Positions 1 to 10,887 are shown, counted from the first letter of the stretch. The stretch: DNA of 64,000 bases from Prionace glauca (GCA_037974335.1 CM075728.1:112525476-112589475); one strand, 5' to 3'. Made by a program: numbers and translations. Notes: generated by a model from the letters alone, not told the origin.

Positions 1-799
1 GAATGCGGGGTTCTGTCTATTGGCATTGGGCATTCCCCCATGCTCCAAAAAGGTGTCAAATTTCCGTTGCCCGTATTCCTGGGCTCCTTCTTCCTCCCCC
101 TGCACCACCCCTACAATTGCATTCCAGCTCACAGGGACTCGCCCCCATGGTTTGGGTAATATCATCTTTAAAATCCGTCAGAGCTTGGTCTTGCTCTCGG
201 CAACTCTCATTCAGGTTCGCGAACCAGGTCCTGTTCTGGTGTTCTACCTGAAGCCGGGTCCAATAATTCTCTGGCATTTTGGCTCTTACGAGCCCTGCTA
301 TATCCCGATTATGTAAATTGTGACACATTTGCATCTCCTTAAGTTTTAGCCAGAAGATCGTGTTACTGTGTCTGGGCTGGAGGGTCGGGAGTTTGTCCAG
401 CAGTTTCATGGTGTCCCCCGGGGTAAGGGATACATATGTCATCTTTATCCGAGCCTGGGCAGATCGCCCTCGCCCGTCTCCCCCTTCCCCCCCCCCCGGG
501 GACACACTCAATTTTAACGGGGGCTGCCATAACGCTCTGGGATGGGGGGGTCGGTGGTAGATGGAATGCCCCCCCCGTCGGGCATAGTGGACCCGTTTCA
601 TCCATTAAACATTCCCAGTCGGGACACTCCTCACTTGGAGGTTCGCGTGAGAAGTCGGACAGCGCTGGAAGCATAGGGTTAGCGGCCGTCACAGCGGCAT
701 GCTGTCGCTGTGCAGTTTGCTCCTGCTCGCCTTGTACATATTTATGAACTTATCCTGCAAGGATGACATGAGCCTTTAATATTAGGATCCAAGCCTTGT

Positions 800-1062
800 C
801 ATCCTTGTCATCTCTTGGATGTTGCTTCGGGAGTTGCCTACTGCTTCATGTCGTTGGTGTGCGTAAACTGGACCATCTCGAGGGCAACATGGCAGCTCAG
901 AGACTATCTCTGTTGCTGTGCGAACACATGGATTTGGGCCTGTGTCTGTGGGAGTTTGCGCGTTCTCCCCATGGTTGCGTGGGTTTTCTCCGGGTGCTCC
1001 GGTTTCCTCCCACATCCCAAAGATGTGCTTTTAGGCTGATTGATTGGGTAACTCAGGTGAAT
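800..1062 (+). mobile_element. V-SINE (HE1-like) fragment
   Basis: The segment contains the strongly conserved V-SINE core, with the stretches ttctccccatgg and ctccgggtgctccggtttcc at about 963-1010. The tRNA-like head is degraded. It runs straight into a Penelope 3' tail at about 1065. Confidence 0.6.
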
Positions 1063-1064
1063 GA

Positions 1065-1205
1065 CGAAGTCACCTGACGAAGGGGCTAACCCCGAAAGCT
1101 TGCTTGCTTGTGAGAATATTATCAAATAAATCGGTTGGACTAAAACCTGGTGTTGTCAGACTTTTTACTGTGTTTACGCCAGTCCAACGCCGGCATACCC
1201 ACAAC
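1065..1205 (+). mobile_element. Penelope-like element 3' tail
   Basis: This is the reverse complement of the 3' end of the Penelope-like element at 31961-32814. They share the stretch from gaaggggctaaccccgaaag through ccagtccaacgccggcat. No coding sequence is left. Confidence 0.6.
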
Positions 1206-1879
1206 ACGAATATTCCACAGGTTTGATGAAATGAGTAAAGATACTCACCCAGTGCCAGGAGACGGCGTTCCAGCGACAGTCGCGATTCCGGACGAGCCCC
1301 CAATTGTTAGTGCGAGTGGGCGAAACGACCACTACAGACTCAGGGTGAAGTTCAATAACAGCACAGCTTTATTTTCTTTTACATCGATGGAGAAGCGCAG
1401 TCAGGACATACAATCGGACTGTCCCAAAAGCGCTGTAATGGTCCCTCGCAGCGGGCTATAGTTATACCTGAACTTCGGTGCAGTATGCGATTCAAATGCT
1501 CATACTTTGTTTACAGCATTCGACCTTAGCCATCATGTCTCGATGTTTTCAAGTATTGAGGAAATTGTTTTAAGTGTGTGTTAATCGTTTTGTCTGATGG
1601 TTATTAATGGTCTAGAATCTCTGGGGTTTGAACCATAGGTGTGTCAGTGATCTCAAAAGAGGTTTGAGGGGCCAGGAATGTTTCCTTAGCTATGCTAATT
1701 TTAGGTGTCTCCATGGGTTGTTTGACTGTTTTAGAAGTGCTGATTTTGATGGGGTGGGGATTTAGTTCCTGTAGGTGCCACCCTGGAGAGCTCCCCTTGT
1801 GTGCTAGGCCTCATTTGCATTCTAAAAGCATGCTCTTGCCTGCTAATCGGTGTCTGTTACTTTGTGATTTTTAGTGGAG

Positions 1880-2230
1880 AGGCTCTGAGTGTAACTTTAG
1901 TCTGCTTCCATATTGTGTGCCCAATTTCGTAAAACTTGTTGTCCGATAACACCAGGCCATAGCCTTGAATGTTATGACGTGCCAAGTACTCCTCCAGATA
2001 CTTCACCACCTCCACATCTGCCATCCTCCCAGGCAGTGCATTCCAGACTGTCACCACCCTCTGAGTAAAAAAGTTTTTCTTCAAATCCCCCCAAACCTCC
2101 CACCCCTTACTTTTAACTTGTGTCCCCTGGTAACTGACCCTTCAGCTGAGGGGAACACCTACATAACATTAACATGTCAGTGTTTGCAGCTCCGAAAAGG
2201 ATTTCTTTTTGCTTTCATTTTCTTTGTCCA
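1880..2230 (-). mobile_element. Old CR1-type LINE, 3' end of ORF2
   Basis: Minus-strand translation gives the typical CR1 ORF2 C-terminus, with FFTQRVVTVWNALP at about 2030-2080. The copy is diverged and short. It may belong to the same old LINE as the next block. Confidence 0.6.
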
Positions 2231-4300
2231 GTGAATATTTTTTTAACCTGCTATTTTACAAATTAATGGCGCATTTGTAAAAGTTCAAACACCGAGGACT
2301 TATTGCACATTTCCCCCTCTCAATCTATTCAGATAATAATCTGCCTTCCTGTTTTTGCTACCAATGTGGATGGCCTCAAGTTTTTGCGGAGGCAGTGGTG
2401 CAGTGGTATTGTTGCTGGATTGGTAATCCAGAGACCCAAGATAATGCCCTGGGAACCTGGGTTTGAATCTCACCATAGCAGATGGAGAAACTTGAACTCA
2501 GTAAAAATCTGGAATTAAAAGTTTAATGATGACCGTGAAACCATTGTCAATTGTTGTAAAAATCCATCTGATTCACAAATATCCTTTAGGGAAGGAAATC
2601 TGTCACCCTTACCTGGTCTGGCTTACATGTGACTCCAGATTCACAGGAAGGGCAATAAATCGTGGCCCAGCTAGCGATGCCTATATCTAATAAATTTTTA
2701 AAAATCCACATTATACTACATCTGCCATGCCTATGCCTATTCACTCAACTTGTCCAAATCACACTGAAGTATTTCTGCATCCTCCTCACAGCTCACCCTC
2801 CCACCCAATTTTGTGTCTCCTGCAACTTTGGAGATATTATATTTAGTTATAAATAGCTCGGGTCCTAGCACTGATCTCTATGGTAGACCAATAGTCACTG
2901 CCTGCCGCATGGAAAAAAACTTGTTTACTCCTACACTTTGTTTCCTGTTTGCCCACCAGTTTTCTTTCCAGTCAATACACTACCCTCAGTCCTGCATTCT
3001 TTAACTTTACAAGTTGATCTCTTATGTGGAACCTTGTTGAAAGCTTTCTGAAAGTCCAAATAAATCACACATACTGCTTCCCCTCATCAACTCCACTAGT
3101 TACTTTCTCAAAGAGTTCCAGTAGAATGGTTTTCCTTAAATAAATCCATCCTGACTCTATCTGATCCTGTCACTGTTTGCCAAGTGCTCTGCTATTAAAT
3201 CTTTTGTAATGGACTCTAGCATTTTCCTCACCTCTAATGTTAGGCTGACTGGTCTATAATTCCCTGTTTTCTCTCTATCTCCTTGTTTAAATAGTTGGGC
3301 TACATTAGGTATCTTCCAATCCACAGGAACTGATTGAGAGTCTGTTGAACCTTGACGATGGCCTCCATCATCCATCATTTCCAGGGCCACTTCCTTCAAT
3401 ATTCTGGGATGCAGATTATCAGGCCCTGGGGACCTATTGATCTTCAATCCGATCAATTTCCCCAAAAGCATTTCCCGACTAATACTTAATTCCTTCCGTT
3501 CCTCCTTCTCAATAAACCCTGTGTTCCCCAAATTTCTGGTACATTATTTGACCCCCTTTGTGAAGACAGAATCAAAACTTGTATTTAGTTGGTCATTTGG
3601 CCATTTCTTTGTTCTCCATTCTAAGTTGCCCTGTTTCTCACATATCTATGGAGGCTTTTACAGTCAGTTTTTATTTACACTACAAGTTTGCTTTCGTACT
3701 CAATTTTCCCCTTCTTATTCAATCCCTTTGTCCTCCTTTGCTGACTTCTAAACTGCTCCAAATCCTCAGGTCTGCCATTTTTTTTTCTGGCCAATTTGTA
3801 TCTAATTTCTTTTGTAATCCATGGTTTGGCCACCTTTCCCATTTTATTTTTGCACCAGACAGGAATGAACAATTGTTGCTGTTCACCCATGTGCTCTTTG
3901 AATGTTTGCCATTGTCTATCCACCATCGTCCCTTCAAGCAACATCCTCTCAATCCATCATAGCCAACTCATAACTCATGCCTCATGCCATCATAGCTTCC
4001 TTTACTTAGATTCAGGACTCTAGCCTCAGAATCAACTTTGTCACTCTCCATTTTGTTGAAGAATTCAATCATATTTTGGGCACTCATGGCCAAGGACCCT
4101 GGCACAACGAGATTGCCAATTATTTGTTTCTCATTACACAATACCCAGTCTAGGATGGCCTGGTCTGTTCTCTAGTTGGTTCTTCTACATATTGGTCCAG
4201 TAAACCATACTGTATACACTCTAGGAATTCCTCCTTTTTGGTACTGTTACTCATTTGATTTGCCCAATCTATATGCAGATTAAAGTCATCCATATTAACA
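2231..4300 (-). mobile_element. Old CR1-type LINE (left part), split by younger insertions
   Basis: Minus-strand translation shows decayed CR1 reverse transcriptase, including INRSPGPDNLHPRILKE and NYRPVSLT at about 3230-3450. The host LINE is interrupted by a tRNA-SINE at 2378-2697. A young CR1 at 4302-7106 splits it again, and its endonuclease part resumes at about 7108. Many frameshifts and stops are present. Confidence 0.7.
2378..2697 (+). mobile_element. tRNA-derived SINE inserted in the old CR1
   Basis: The head looks like RNA polymerase III promoter boxes: gtggtgcagtggtattg (A-box side) and gggtttgaatctcacc (B box). The body continues with ttaatgatgaccgtgaaacc and ends in gcaataaatc. 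A second, longer copy lies at 54528-54912. Old CR1 sequence continues on both sides. Confidence 0.7.
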
Positions 4301-4301
4301 T

Positions 4302-7106
4302 AGAACATAGAACATTACAGCGCAGAACAGGCCCTTCGGCCCACGATGTTGCGCCGACCAGTTACAAAACAATGACCCACTAGCCTAAACCAATCCCTTT
4401 TCATCCATAAACCTATCCACAGATCTTTTAAACGCCCCCAAACTAGGTGCATTTACAACTGCAGCTGGCAGGGCATTCCAGTCCCTCACCACCCTCTGGG
4501 TAAAGAACCTACCCCTGACATCTGTCCTATAACTACCCCCCCTTAATTTAAAATCGTGCCCCCTCGTGTTAGCTTTCTCCATCCTAGGAAAAAGGCTATC
4601 ACTATCTACCCTGTCTAAACCTCTAATCATCTTATATGTTTCAATGAGATCCCCTCTTAGCCGCCTTCTTTCCAGCGAAAACAACCCCAAATCACTCAAT
4701 CTCTCCTCATAGGATCTCCCCTCCATACCAGGCAACATCCTGGTAAACCTCCTCTGCACCCTCTCCAAAGCCTCTACATCCTTCTTGTAATGTGGGGACC
4801 AGAACTGCACACAAAACTCCAAGTGCGGCCGCACCAGAGATGTGTACAGTTGCATCATGACGCTACGACTCCTAAATTCAATCCCCCTACCAATAAACGC
4901 CAAAACTCCGTATGCCTTCTTAACAACTTTATCTACTTGATTCCCAACTTTCAGGGATCTATGTACACATACACCTAGATCCCTCTGCTCCTCCACACTA
5001 TTCAAAGTCCTCCCGTTAGCCCTATACTCAACACATCTGTTATTCCTACCGAAATGAATTACCTCACACTTCTCCACATTAAACTCCATTCGCCACCTCT
5101 CAGCCCAGCTCTGCAACCTTTCTAAGTCATCCTGCAAACTATGACACCCTTCCTCACAATCTACCACACCTCCGACTTTGGTGTCATCAGCAAACTTACT
5201 AATCCACCCAACTATACCCTCATCCAGATCATTAATAAAAATTACAAACAGCAGTGGCCCCAAAACAGATCCCTGAGGCACACCACTTGTAACCGAACTC
5301 CATGACGAATATTTCCCATCAACCACCACTCTCTGTCTCCTATCTGCTAGCCAATTCCTGATCCAATTACCTAGATCACCCCCAATCCCATACATCTGCA
5401 TTTTCTGCAGAAGCCTACCATGGTGAACCTTATCAAACGCCTTGCTAAAATCCATATACACCACATCAACTGCCTTACCCCTATCCACCTCTTTGGTCAC
5501 TTTCTCAAAGAACTCGATAAGGTTAGTAAGGCATGACCTACCCGCTACAAAACCGTGCTGACTATCTCTAATCAACTCATTACTTTCCAAATAACTATAA
5601 ATCCTGTCTCTAATAATCCTTTCCAAAACCTTACCCACCACAGAAGTAAGACTCACCGGTCTATAATTCCCAGGGAAGTCCCTTCTCCCCTTCTTAAACA
5701 ATGGGACAACATTTGCTGTCCTCCAATCTTCTGGTACAATACCAGAGACTAACGACGACCTGAAGATCAGAGCCAGAGGCTCCGCAATCACCCCTCTTGC
5801 CTCCCAAAGAATCCTAGGGTAAATCCCATCTGGACCAGGGGACTTATCTATTTTCAAACCCTCTAAAATATCCAGCACATCCCCCGTATCAACTGCAATA
5901 CTATCTATTTCACACCCCTGCACCCCAGTGTCCTCCTCAGCTACATTCCTGTCCCCTTGCGTGAACACCGAAGAGAAATATTGGTTCAACGCCTCTCCAA
6001 TCTCCTCCGGTTCCACACACAACTTCCCTCTACTGTCTGTAACTGGCCCTAATCTTGTCCTAACCAACCTTCTGTTCTTGACATACCTGTAAAACGCCTT
6101 AGGGTTCTCCTTAATCCTATCAGCCAAAATCATCTCATGCCCTCTTTTGGCCCTTCTTAACTCCCTCTTCAACTCCCTCCTAGCCAATCTAAAACTTTCT
6201 AATGCACTACCTGAGCCCTCAAGCCTCATCCGAACATAAGCCTCCTTTTTCTTCCTAACCAACGAATCAACTTTTTTGGTGCACCACGGTTCCCTGGGCC
6301 TACCAAATCCTCCTTGCCTTACAGGGATATACTTATCACAGACCCGCAATAGCTGCTCCTTGAAAAATCTCCACATCTCGGATGTTCCCAGTCCCTGTAA
6401 TCTCCCATTCCAACCAATGCTTCCTAATTCTTTCCTAATAGCCTCATAATTACCCTTCCCCCAGCTGAAACTACTGACCCGAGGTTCATGCCTATCCCTT
6501 TCCATCACTAAGGTGAACGTAATCGAATTATGATCACTATCCCCAAACTGTACACCAACTTCCAAGTCTAGCACCTGGTCTGGCTCATTACCGAGCACCA
6601 AATCCAATATAGCCTCACCTCTCGTCGGCCTATCTACATACTGAGTCAAAAAACCTTCTTGCACACTTTGAACAAAAACTGACCCCTCTAACGAGCCAGA
6701 GCAGTAGCAATTCCAATCTACATGAGTAAAGTTAAAGTCCCCCATAACAATCACCCTATTACTTTCACTCCTAACAAGGATCGTCTCCGCAATCCTTTCC
6801 TCAACCTCCCTAGAACTTTTTGGAGGTCTATAAAAGACTCCCAACAGGGTGACCTCTCCTCTCCTATTTCTAATCTCCGCCCATATTACCTCAACAGACA
6901 AGTCCTCATCAAAGTTCCTCTCTGACACTGAGATACAGTCCTTGACCAATAATGCTACCCCACCCCCCCTTCTACCTCCTTGTCTACTCCGATTAAAGCA
7001 TTTGTACCCCGGGACCTGCAACATCCATTCCTGACCCTGCTCTATCCAAGTCTCTGAAATGGCCACAACATCGAAGTCCCAGGTACTGGTCCACGCTGCA
7101 AGTTCA
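4302..7106 (-). mobile_element. Young CR1-type LINE, 5'-truncated
   Basis: Read on the minus strand, the element ends at 4302 in tandem ATGTTCT-like units, as CR1 elements do. Upstream lies one continuous ORF2. The 5' end stops inside the endonuclease domain at about 7106. It sits inside an older CR1 whose sequence matches on both sides. The uninterrupted frame suggests a recent insertion. Confidence 0.85.
4385..7066 (-). CDS. CR1 LINE ORF2: endonuclease-reverse transcriptase (open, 5'-truncated)
   Basis: An 893-codon open frame without internal stops encodes an APE-type endonuclease followed by a reverse transcriptase, the two enzymes for target-primed reverse transcription. Visible endonuclease motifs are SETW at about residues 4-7, GDFN near residue 109 and SDHN near residue 178. 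The reverse transcriptase has the GVPQGSVLGP block and the catalytic FADD at about residue 625. The C-terminus, ending DEKGLV, is intact. The frame has no true ATG at its left edge: the first codon is GTG and the frame stays open a little further upstream, so the first 30 or so endonuclease residues are missing. The copy is therefore not autonomous. It is transposon-derived and not a host gene. Confidence 0.85.
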   Translation of the reverse strand: MAISETWIEQGQEWMLQVPGYKCFNRSRQGGRRGGGVALLVKDCISVSERNFDEDLSVEVIWAEIRNRRGEVTLLGVFYRPPKSSREVEERIAETILVRSESNRVIVMGDFNFTHVDWNCYCSGSLEGSVFVQSVQEGFLTQYVDRPTRGEAILDLVLGNEPDQVLDLEVGVQFGDSDHNSITFTLVMERDRHEPRVSSFSWGKGNYEAIRKELGSIGWNGRLQGLGTSEMWRFFKEQLLRVCDKYIPVRQGGFGRPREPWCTKKVDSLVRKKKEAYVRMRLEGSGSALESFRLARRELKRELRRAKRGHEMILADRIKENPKAFYRYVKNRRLVRTRLGPVTDSRGKLCVEPEEIGEALNQYFSSVFTQGDRNVAEEDTGVQGCEIDSIAVDTGDVLDILEGLKIDKSPGPDGIYPRILWEARGVIAEPLALIFRSSLVSGIVPEDWRTANVVPLFKKGRRDFPGNYRPVSLTSVVGKVLERIIRDRIYSYLESNELIRDSQHGFVAGRSCLTNLIEFFEKVTKEVDRGKAVDVVYMDFSKAFDKVHHGRLLQKMQMYGIGGDLGNWIRNWLADRRQRVVVDGKYSSWSSVTSGVPQGSVLGPLLFVIFINDLDEGIVGWISKFADDTKVGGVVDCEEGCHSLQDDLERLQSWAERWRMEFNVEKCEVIHFGRNNRCVEYRANGRTLNSVEEQRDLGVCVHRSLKVGNQVDKVVKKAYGVLAFIGRGIEFRSRSVMMQLYTSLVRPHLEFCVQFWSPHYKKDVEALERVQRRFTRMLPGMEGRSYEERLSDLGLFSLERRRLRGDLIETYKMIRGLDRVDSDSLFPRMEKANTRGHDFKLRGGSYRTDVRGRFFTQRVVRDWNALPAAVVNAPSLGAFKRSVDRFMDEKGLV

Positions 7107-7107
7107 G

Positions 7108-7215
7108 ATGTACCTTTATTGCATGCACTTCTAATTGTTTAATTCTATCCCCAATATCACCACTATAGTTGGGGGGGGGAGGTTCAACTTACAACCTCCA
7201 ATAACTTTTTTGTCC
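7108..7215 (-). mobile_element. Old CR1-type LINE (right part of the split copy)
   Basis: The sequence tacctttattgcatgcactt continues the endonuclease region of the old CR1 that stops at about 4300, placing the young CR1 as a nested insertion. Confidence 0.55.
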
Positions 7216-7274
7216 CTTGGCAAGTTGACACACAAAAAGTTAATTAACAAGTCAAGGACCCGTAGAATTTAGAA

Positions 7275-7745
7275 TAATACGTTAGCATGGATATAGAATT
7301 AGGTAACAGCCAGGAAGCAATGAGTAAGGATACAAGGGATATTTTCAAGTTGGCAGGCAGTGGCAAGTTGGGTGCCACAAGGATCAATGCTGGAGCCTCA
7401 GATATCAATGTTAATCACTCAGACAGAGAGTAATATATTGAACTTTTCTGATGATACAAATATATATGGGAATATAAACTGTGAGGAGGATACAAAGAGA
7501 CTGCAAAGAGATGTAGAAATGATAAATGAGTGGACAATAAAAGGCCAGATAGACTAGTATATGGGGGAATTGTGAGGTTATTCATTGAGTCGTAAAAATA
7601 GGAAAGCAAATTATTATTAAAAGGGGTGAAACCTATTAATTTCAATGTTCAGAGGAATTTGTTTGACTCTTACATGGAATACTGGATGCACGCAGTACAT
7701 AAAGCAATTAAGAAGGCAAATGGCATGTTGAACTTTGTTGAGATG
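7275..7745 (+). mobile_element. Old CR1-type LINE fragment, reverse transcriptase region
   Basis: Plus-strand translation shows a decayed reverse transcriptase: SWVPQGSMLEPQ, then FSDDTNIYG in place of the catalytic FADD block at about 7440-7470. It is broken by stops and ends in unrecognised sequence. Confidence 0.6.
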
Positions 7746-8523
7746 GGATGTAACAGATCACCTCTCATTCTCCTAAACTCCCAATTACATAAACACAATT
7801 TACCAAGCCTCGTCTCTCAGGAAAACCCTCTTATCCCAGGGAAAGATCCAATAAACCCTCGCTCTCTACCTCCAGTGCTCTTCCTTAATACTTTGTGACA
7901 GAGATTGATGACTTAATTGGTGAGTGGGTTGCCTAGTCAATTCGTAATTAGGTTTATCTGCCAGTTAATGTAATTTATAATTCATAATTGACCACAATTG
8001 TCCTGTTAGAAACATAGAAAATGGAGCAGGATTAGTTGATTCGGCCCATCAAACCTGCTGTGGTATTCAATATGATCATGGTTGATCCTCTAGCTCAAAA
8101 CCATACACATGTTTTCTCCCTATTCCCCTTGAGGTCTTCAGTGTCTAGAAATCTACATATTTCTTTCTTAAATATATTCAGTGAGTGACTTGGCCTCCAC
8201 AGACTTTAATGATAGAAAATTCCACCACCCTCAGAATGAATAAGTTTCTCCTGATGTCAATCCTGTGTTAATTCATAATTAACTGATTTTGGGCTTGAGT
8301 GTATAGAAAGACACCTAAGTAAGTATTTAGTGTTTGCTTTGCTTGACACTTGTATAGTAATTTCTGTCAGTTATACACCGTGGAATCCTGTGGAAAATAC
8401 TTGGGATTTTGGATTTCTTCTTGAAAACAAGTTACCGGCAGCCCATCCAAGATCCTGACAATAACCTAATATTCAGATATTTTTATATCAGTTACTGTTT
8501 TAAAATATTGAATTATTTTAAAG
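7746..8523. other. No gene recognised; old CR1 3' end at about 7995-8265
   Basis: The stretch from 7995 to 8265 resembles a degraded CR1 3' end on the minus strand, with tgatcatggttgatc and ccaccaccctcag. I see no signal-peptide exon for the gene that starts at 8524. The open frame upstream of 8524 has no convincing leader. Confidence 0.4.
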
Positions 8524-8862
8524 GACCTTTAGAATTGGAGATATTTCCCTCACCACTGGAAATTTCAGCAAATGAAGATGCACTTCTAATGTGCAAATTT
8601 GATAAACCAGAATACGACCTCACACACATAGCTGTTCGATGGGCTTTTGGATCACAGACAAATGAGAAAGATATATATGTATTTGATGGAGGAAATCATT
8701 ACCCAATCAGAAATGGAGCAAAGATGTTCGATGACGCTTTACGGAAAGGAAATGCTTCACTTTATCTTCCAAATGTACAACTTGATGAAGCAGGAGAATA
8801 TACCTGCATAGTCATTGTTACTCCCCGAAGAGAACAAAAGACTTCAGTGATGCAAGTATCTG
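8524..8862 (+). CDS. NCR3LG1-like: B7-H6-like gene: V-set immunoglobulin domain exon
   Basis: This 113-codon exon, phase 1 at both ends, is bounded by an AG acceptor (8522-8523) and a GTAAGA donor at 8863. It encodes an extracellular V-set domain with the canonical pair Cys24 and Cys95, Trp40 in VRWAFG, and the DEAGEYTC signature at residues 88-95. The stretch GNASLYLPNVQLDEAGEY followed by VIVTPRREQ closely resembles, from memory, the human B7-H6 V domain, which binds the NK receptor NKp30. A glycosylation sequon NAS lies at residue 77. A C1 exon follows 1.7 kb downstream, as expected for B7-H6. Other V-C1 molecules of the B7/tapasin group are possible but fit less well. The leader exon is not seen, so the 5' end is incomplete. 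Confidence 0.85.
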
Positions 8863-9004
8863 GTAAGAGAGACTAAATCATTTTCTGATATGATAAATAG
8901 CTGTTACACTCCCAGTACCAACATGTACTGCTCTAAGTAATAATATTTGTTTGCAATCTACAAAAGGTAATAACGCATTTCAAACATTAAACTTTTAGTG
9001 AGTG
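8863..9004 (+). other. Intron sequence, no feature recognised
   Basis: AT-rich intron between the V exon and a V-SINE; nothing recognisable. Confidence 0.5.
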
Positions 9005-9372
9005 AGCGGCATGGTGGCAGAGGATTAGCACTGCTGCCTGACAGTGCCAGGGATCTGGGTTAAATTCGGGTCTTGAGTGAGTGTGCTGTGTTAGCACATT
9101 CTTCCCATGTCTGCATGGGTTTCCTTTGGGTGTTCCAGTTTCCTCCTACACTGCAAGATGTGCTGCTTAGATGGATTGGTCATGGTAAATTGCCCCTTAG
9201 ATGTGCAAATTGGGTGGGTTAGGCATGGTAGATGTGTGGGGTTATGGGGATGGGACTGCAGGGACGAGGGGGTTGTTCTTGATAAAATGCTTTTGCAGAG
9301 AGTTGCTGCAGACTTGATGGGCTGAATGGCCTCCTTCTGTTCTGTAGGGATTCTATGGTTTTATGGTTCTAG
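9005..9372 (+). mobile_element. V-SINE (HE1-like)
   Basis: A tRNA-like head (ggcatggtggcagaggatta) is followed by the conserved V-SINE core (tgtctgcatgggtttccttt) and a 3' tail ending tctgtagggattctatgg. It is moderately diverged. Confidence 0.75.
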
Positions 9373-9847
9373 TTCGCTTGGTGAATCTGAATTCACCAGA
9401 TACTAACACAATCGCAAAGACTGCAGTTTTTATCTTGTTACATTGGGTGGGGCAGCTGTACTAAGATTACAAAGGTCAGCATGAAGCTTGCATGGGACAT
9501 CGAACAGAACTTTTTTGATTAAATAAATACTTGAAAACTTATAATGGTGATATTGGGGGCAATCTTACCAGAATTTGGCACATTCACAGTTCTGGTGGGA
9601 ACACTAGTGGCAAACCCTCCAGCTTCACTGATCTGTTTTATTTTCAGGGCTTGTCACTTTAACACTTAAAAAGCAGAGTGGGCAGGGTTTGTGTTGTTGC
9701 TCTGGTGGGCAGGGACTCGTAGAGCTGGGAACCGTCTCCACAGTGACCAGGTGCCCTGATCCCAATTAAGAATAAATTCCCATCCTCACCACAGAGGTAT
9801 CTGGGGTCTCCTCCTCCCCCCACCACCACAGAGGTATGTGGGGCCTT
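9373..9847 (+). other. Intron sequence, no feature recognised
   Basis: No coding or repeat signature that I can name. Confidence 0.4.
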
Positions 9848-10172
9848 TATGGGCACAGTGGTTAGCTTTGCTGCCTCACAGTTTCATGGACCTGGGTTCG
9901 ATTCCCGACTTAAGTGGTCGTGTGTGTGGAGTTTGCACATTCTCCCCGTGTCTGCGTGGCTTTCCTCTGGGTCCTCCAGTTTCCTCCCGTGGTCAAAAGA
10001 AGTGCGGGTTGGATGGATTGGCATGCTAACTTGCTTCTTAGTGTCAGAGGTACTACCTTGGGTAAATGCATGGGGTTGTGGAGATAGGGTCGAGGTAGGA
10101 TTGTAGTCAGTGCAGATTCAATGGGCTGAATGGTCTCCTTCTGCACAATAGGGATTCTATGATTCTATGAAC
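9848..10172 (+). mobile_element. V-SINE (HE1-like)
   Basis: The copy looks complete: a tRNA-like B box in gggttcgattcccgac, the core gtttgcacattctccccgtg, and a tail ending gggattctatgattctatga. Confidence 0.8.
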
Positions 10173-10319
10173 CTGATTATGTCACCAGTAAGGGGTGAGG
10201 AAAATCGGAAATTTCCGTCTTGCCAATGGGATTAACGATTTCCAGTTTAGTCTGGATTTTGAAATCCCTTTGGTGATCTTGTGCACGGAGAGGGTGGGCT
10301 CATGATCCTACCCATAGTA

Positions 10320-10435
10320 AATAAAAATAAGGAAATGGGGGAAATGTTGAGTAATAACTTTGCCACAGTCTTTGTAGTAGAAAAATACAAGAATAGCTTG
10401 TCAGACATCCCAAGGGAACACTAAGAAGTTAGGAA
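10320..10435 (+). mobile_element. Old CR1-type LINE scrap
   Basis: The translation contains SNNFATVFVVEKYKNSLSDI, which aligns with NNFFVSVFTEEDVNNLPGV of the young CR1 ORF2 at about 19930-19985. It is short and decayed. Confidence 0.45.
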
Positions 10436-10572
10436 CTGAATCAGTGTGGTAGCTTTTCAGATACAGCAACTGGAATGCAGAATTCAGGTCTCTCAAAATA
10501 AGAAACTGCAACATCTAGTTTAATCTGTGATGACGTATTAACAGCTTACATATCCTGTTCTCTTTCACATAG

Positions 10573-10887
10573 TCCAGCCAAAAGTCAGTATATACCAACA
10601 AGAAATTGCAACTGCAGATGGTACAGGGCACTTCTTGGTATGTGATGTGAAGGAATTTTATCCTAAACAAGTCAATATTAGTTGGTTAATGTTATCAGAA
10701 GGAAAGAAGGAATATATTTCAAAAAGTGAGTCCTTCGAAGATTTAGTTACGAACAGTGATGGAACATTTAGTGTTTCCAGTAAAATAAGAATTGAACCAA
10801 CATTGGATAATCACACTAAGTATACATGTGTGGTGAAGCATAAAACCTTTCTCGGCAATTTTACCCTGGAGTCTGACCAAGATGAGG
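10573..10887 (+). CDS. NCR3LG1-like: B7-H6-like gene: C1-set immunoglobulin domain exon
   Basis: This 105-codon exon, phase 1 at both ends, lies between the acceptor ttctctttcacatag and the donor GTAAGG at 10888. It encodes the membrane-proximal C1-set domain. The B-strand Cys24 is in FLVCDVKEFYP, Trp38 in VNISW, the DGTFSVSS block is at residues 63-70 and the F-strand Cys86 is in YTCVVKH. Sequons lie at residues 35 (NIS), 80 (NHT) and 96 (NFT). The FYP...ISW...DGTF...CVVKH pattern is that of MHC, tapasin and B7-H6 C1 domains. With the preceding V exon it gives the V-C1 ectodomain of B7-H6. Confidence 0.87.

Larger units (their letters stand above)
1..1890 (-). mobile_element. Endogenous retrovirus fossil, 5' end (LTR, PBS, leader, gag-like remnant)
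   Basis: Read on the minus strand, an LTR ends at about 1306, with a polyadenylation signal at 1368-1373. Two bases further lies a primer binding site at 1285-1302 that matches the 3' end of tRNA-Pro closely. A leader follows, then a gag-like coding remnant at about 56-700. The tRNA-Pro site suggests a gamma- or epsilonretrovirus-like family. A V-SINE and a Penelope tail (about 790-1205) sit inside the element. The outer LTR edge near 1.85-1.9 kb is unresolved, and the rest of the element lies outside the window. It is a broken fossil of moderate age. Confidence 0.6.

Noticed and set aside
61-601. Link between the retroviral gag-like remnant and the gag-like tail reported for human B7-H6
   Set aside because: The remnant is on the opposite strand, belongs to a separate retroviral fossil, and none of the tail exons resembles it.
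8409-8523. Upstream part of the open frame leading into the V exon, as a leader peptide
   Set aside because: It has no proper signal-peptide layout and a good acceptor lies at 8522-8523 in the usual Ig phase. It reads as intron.
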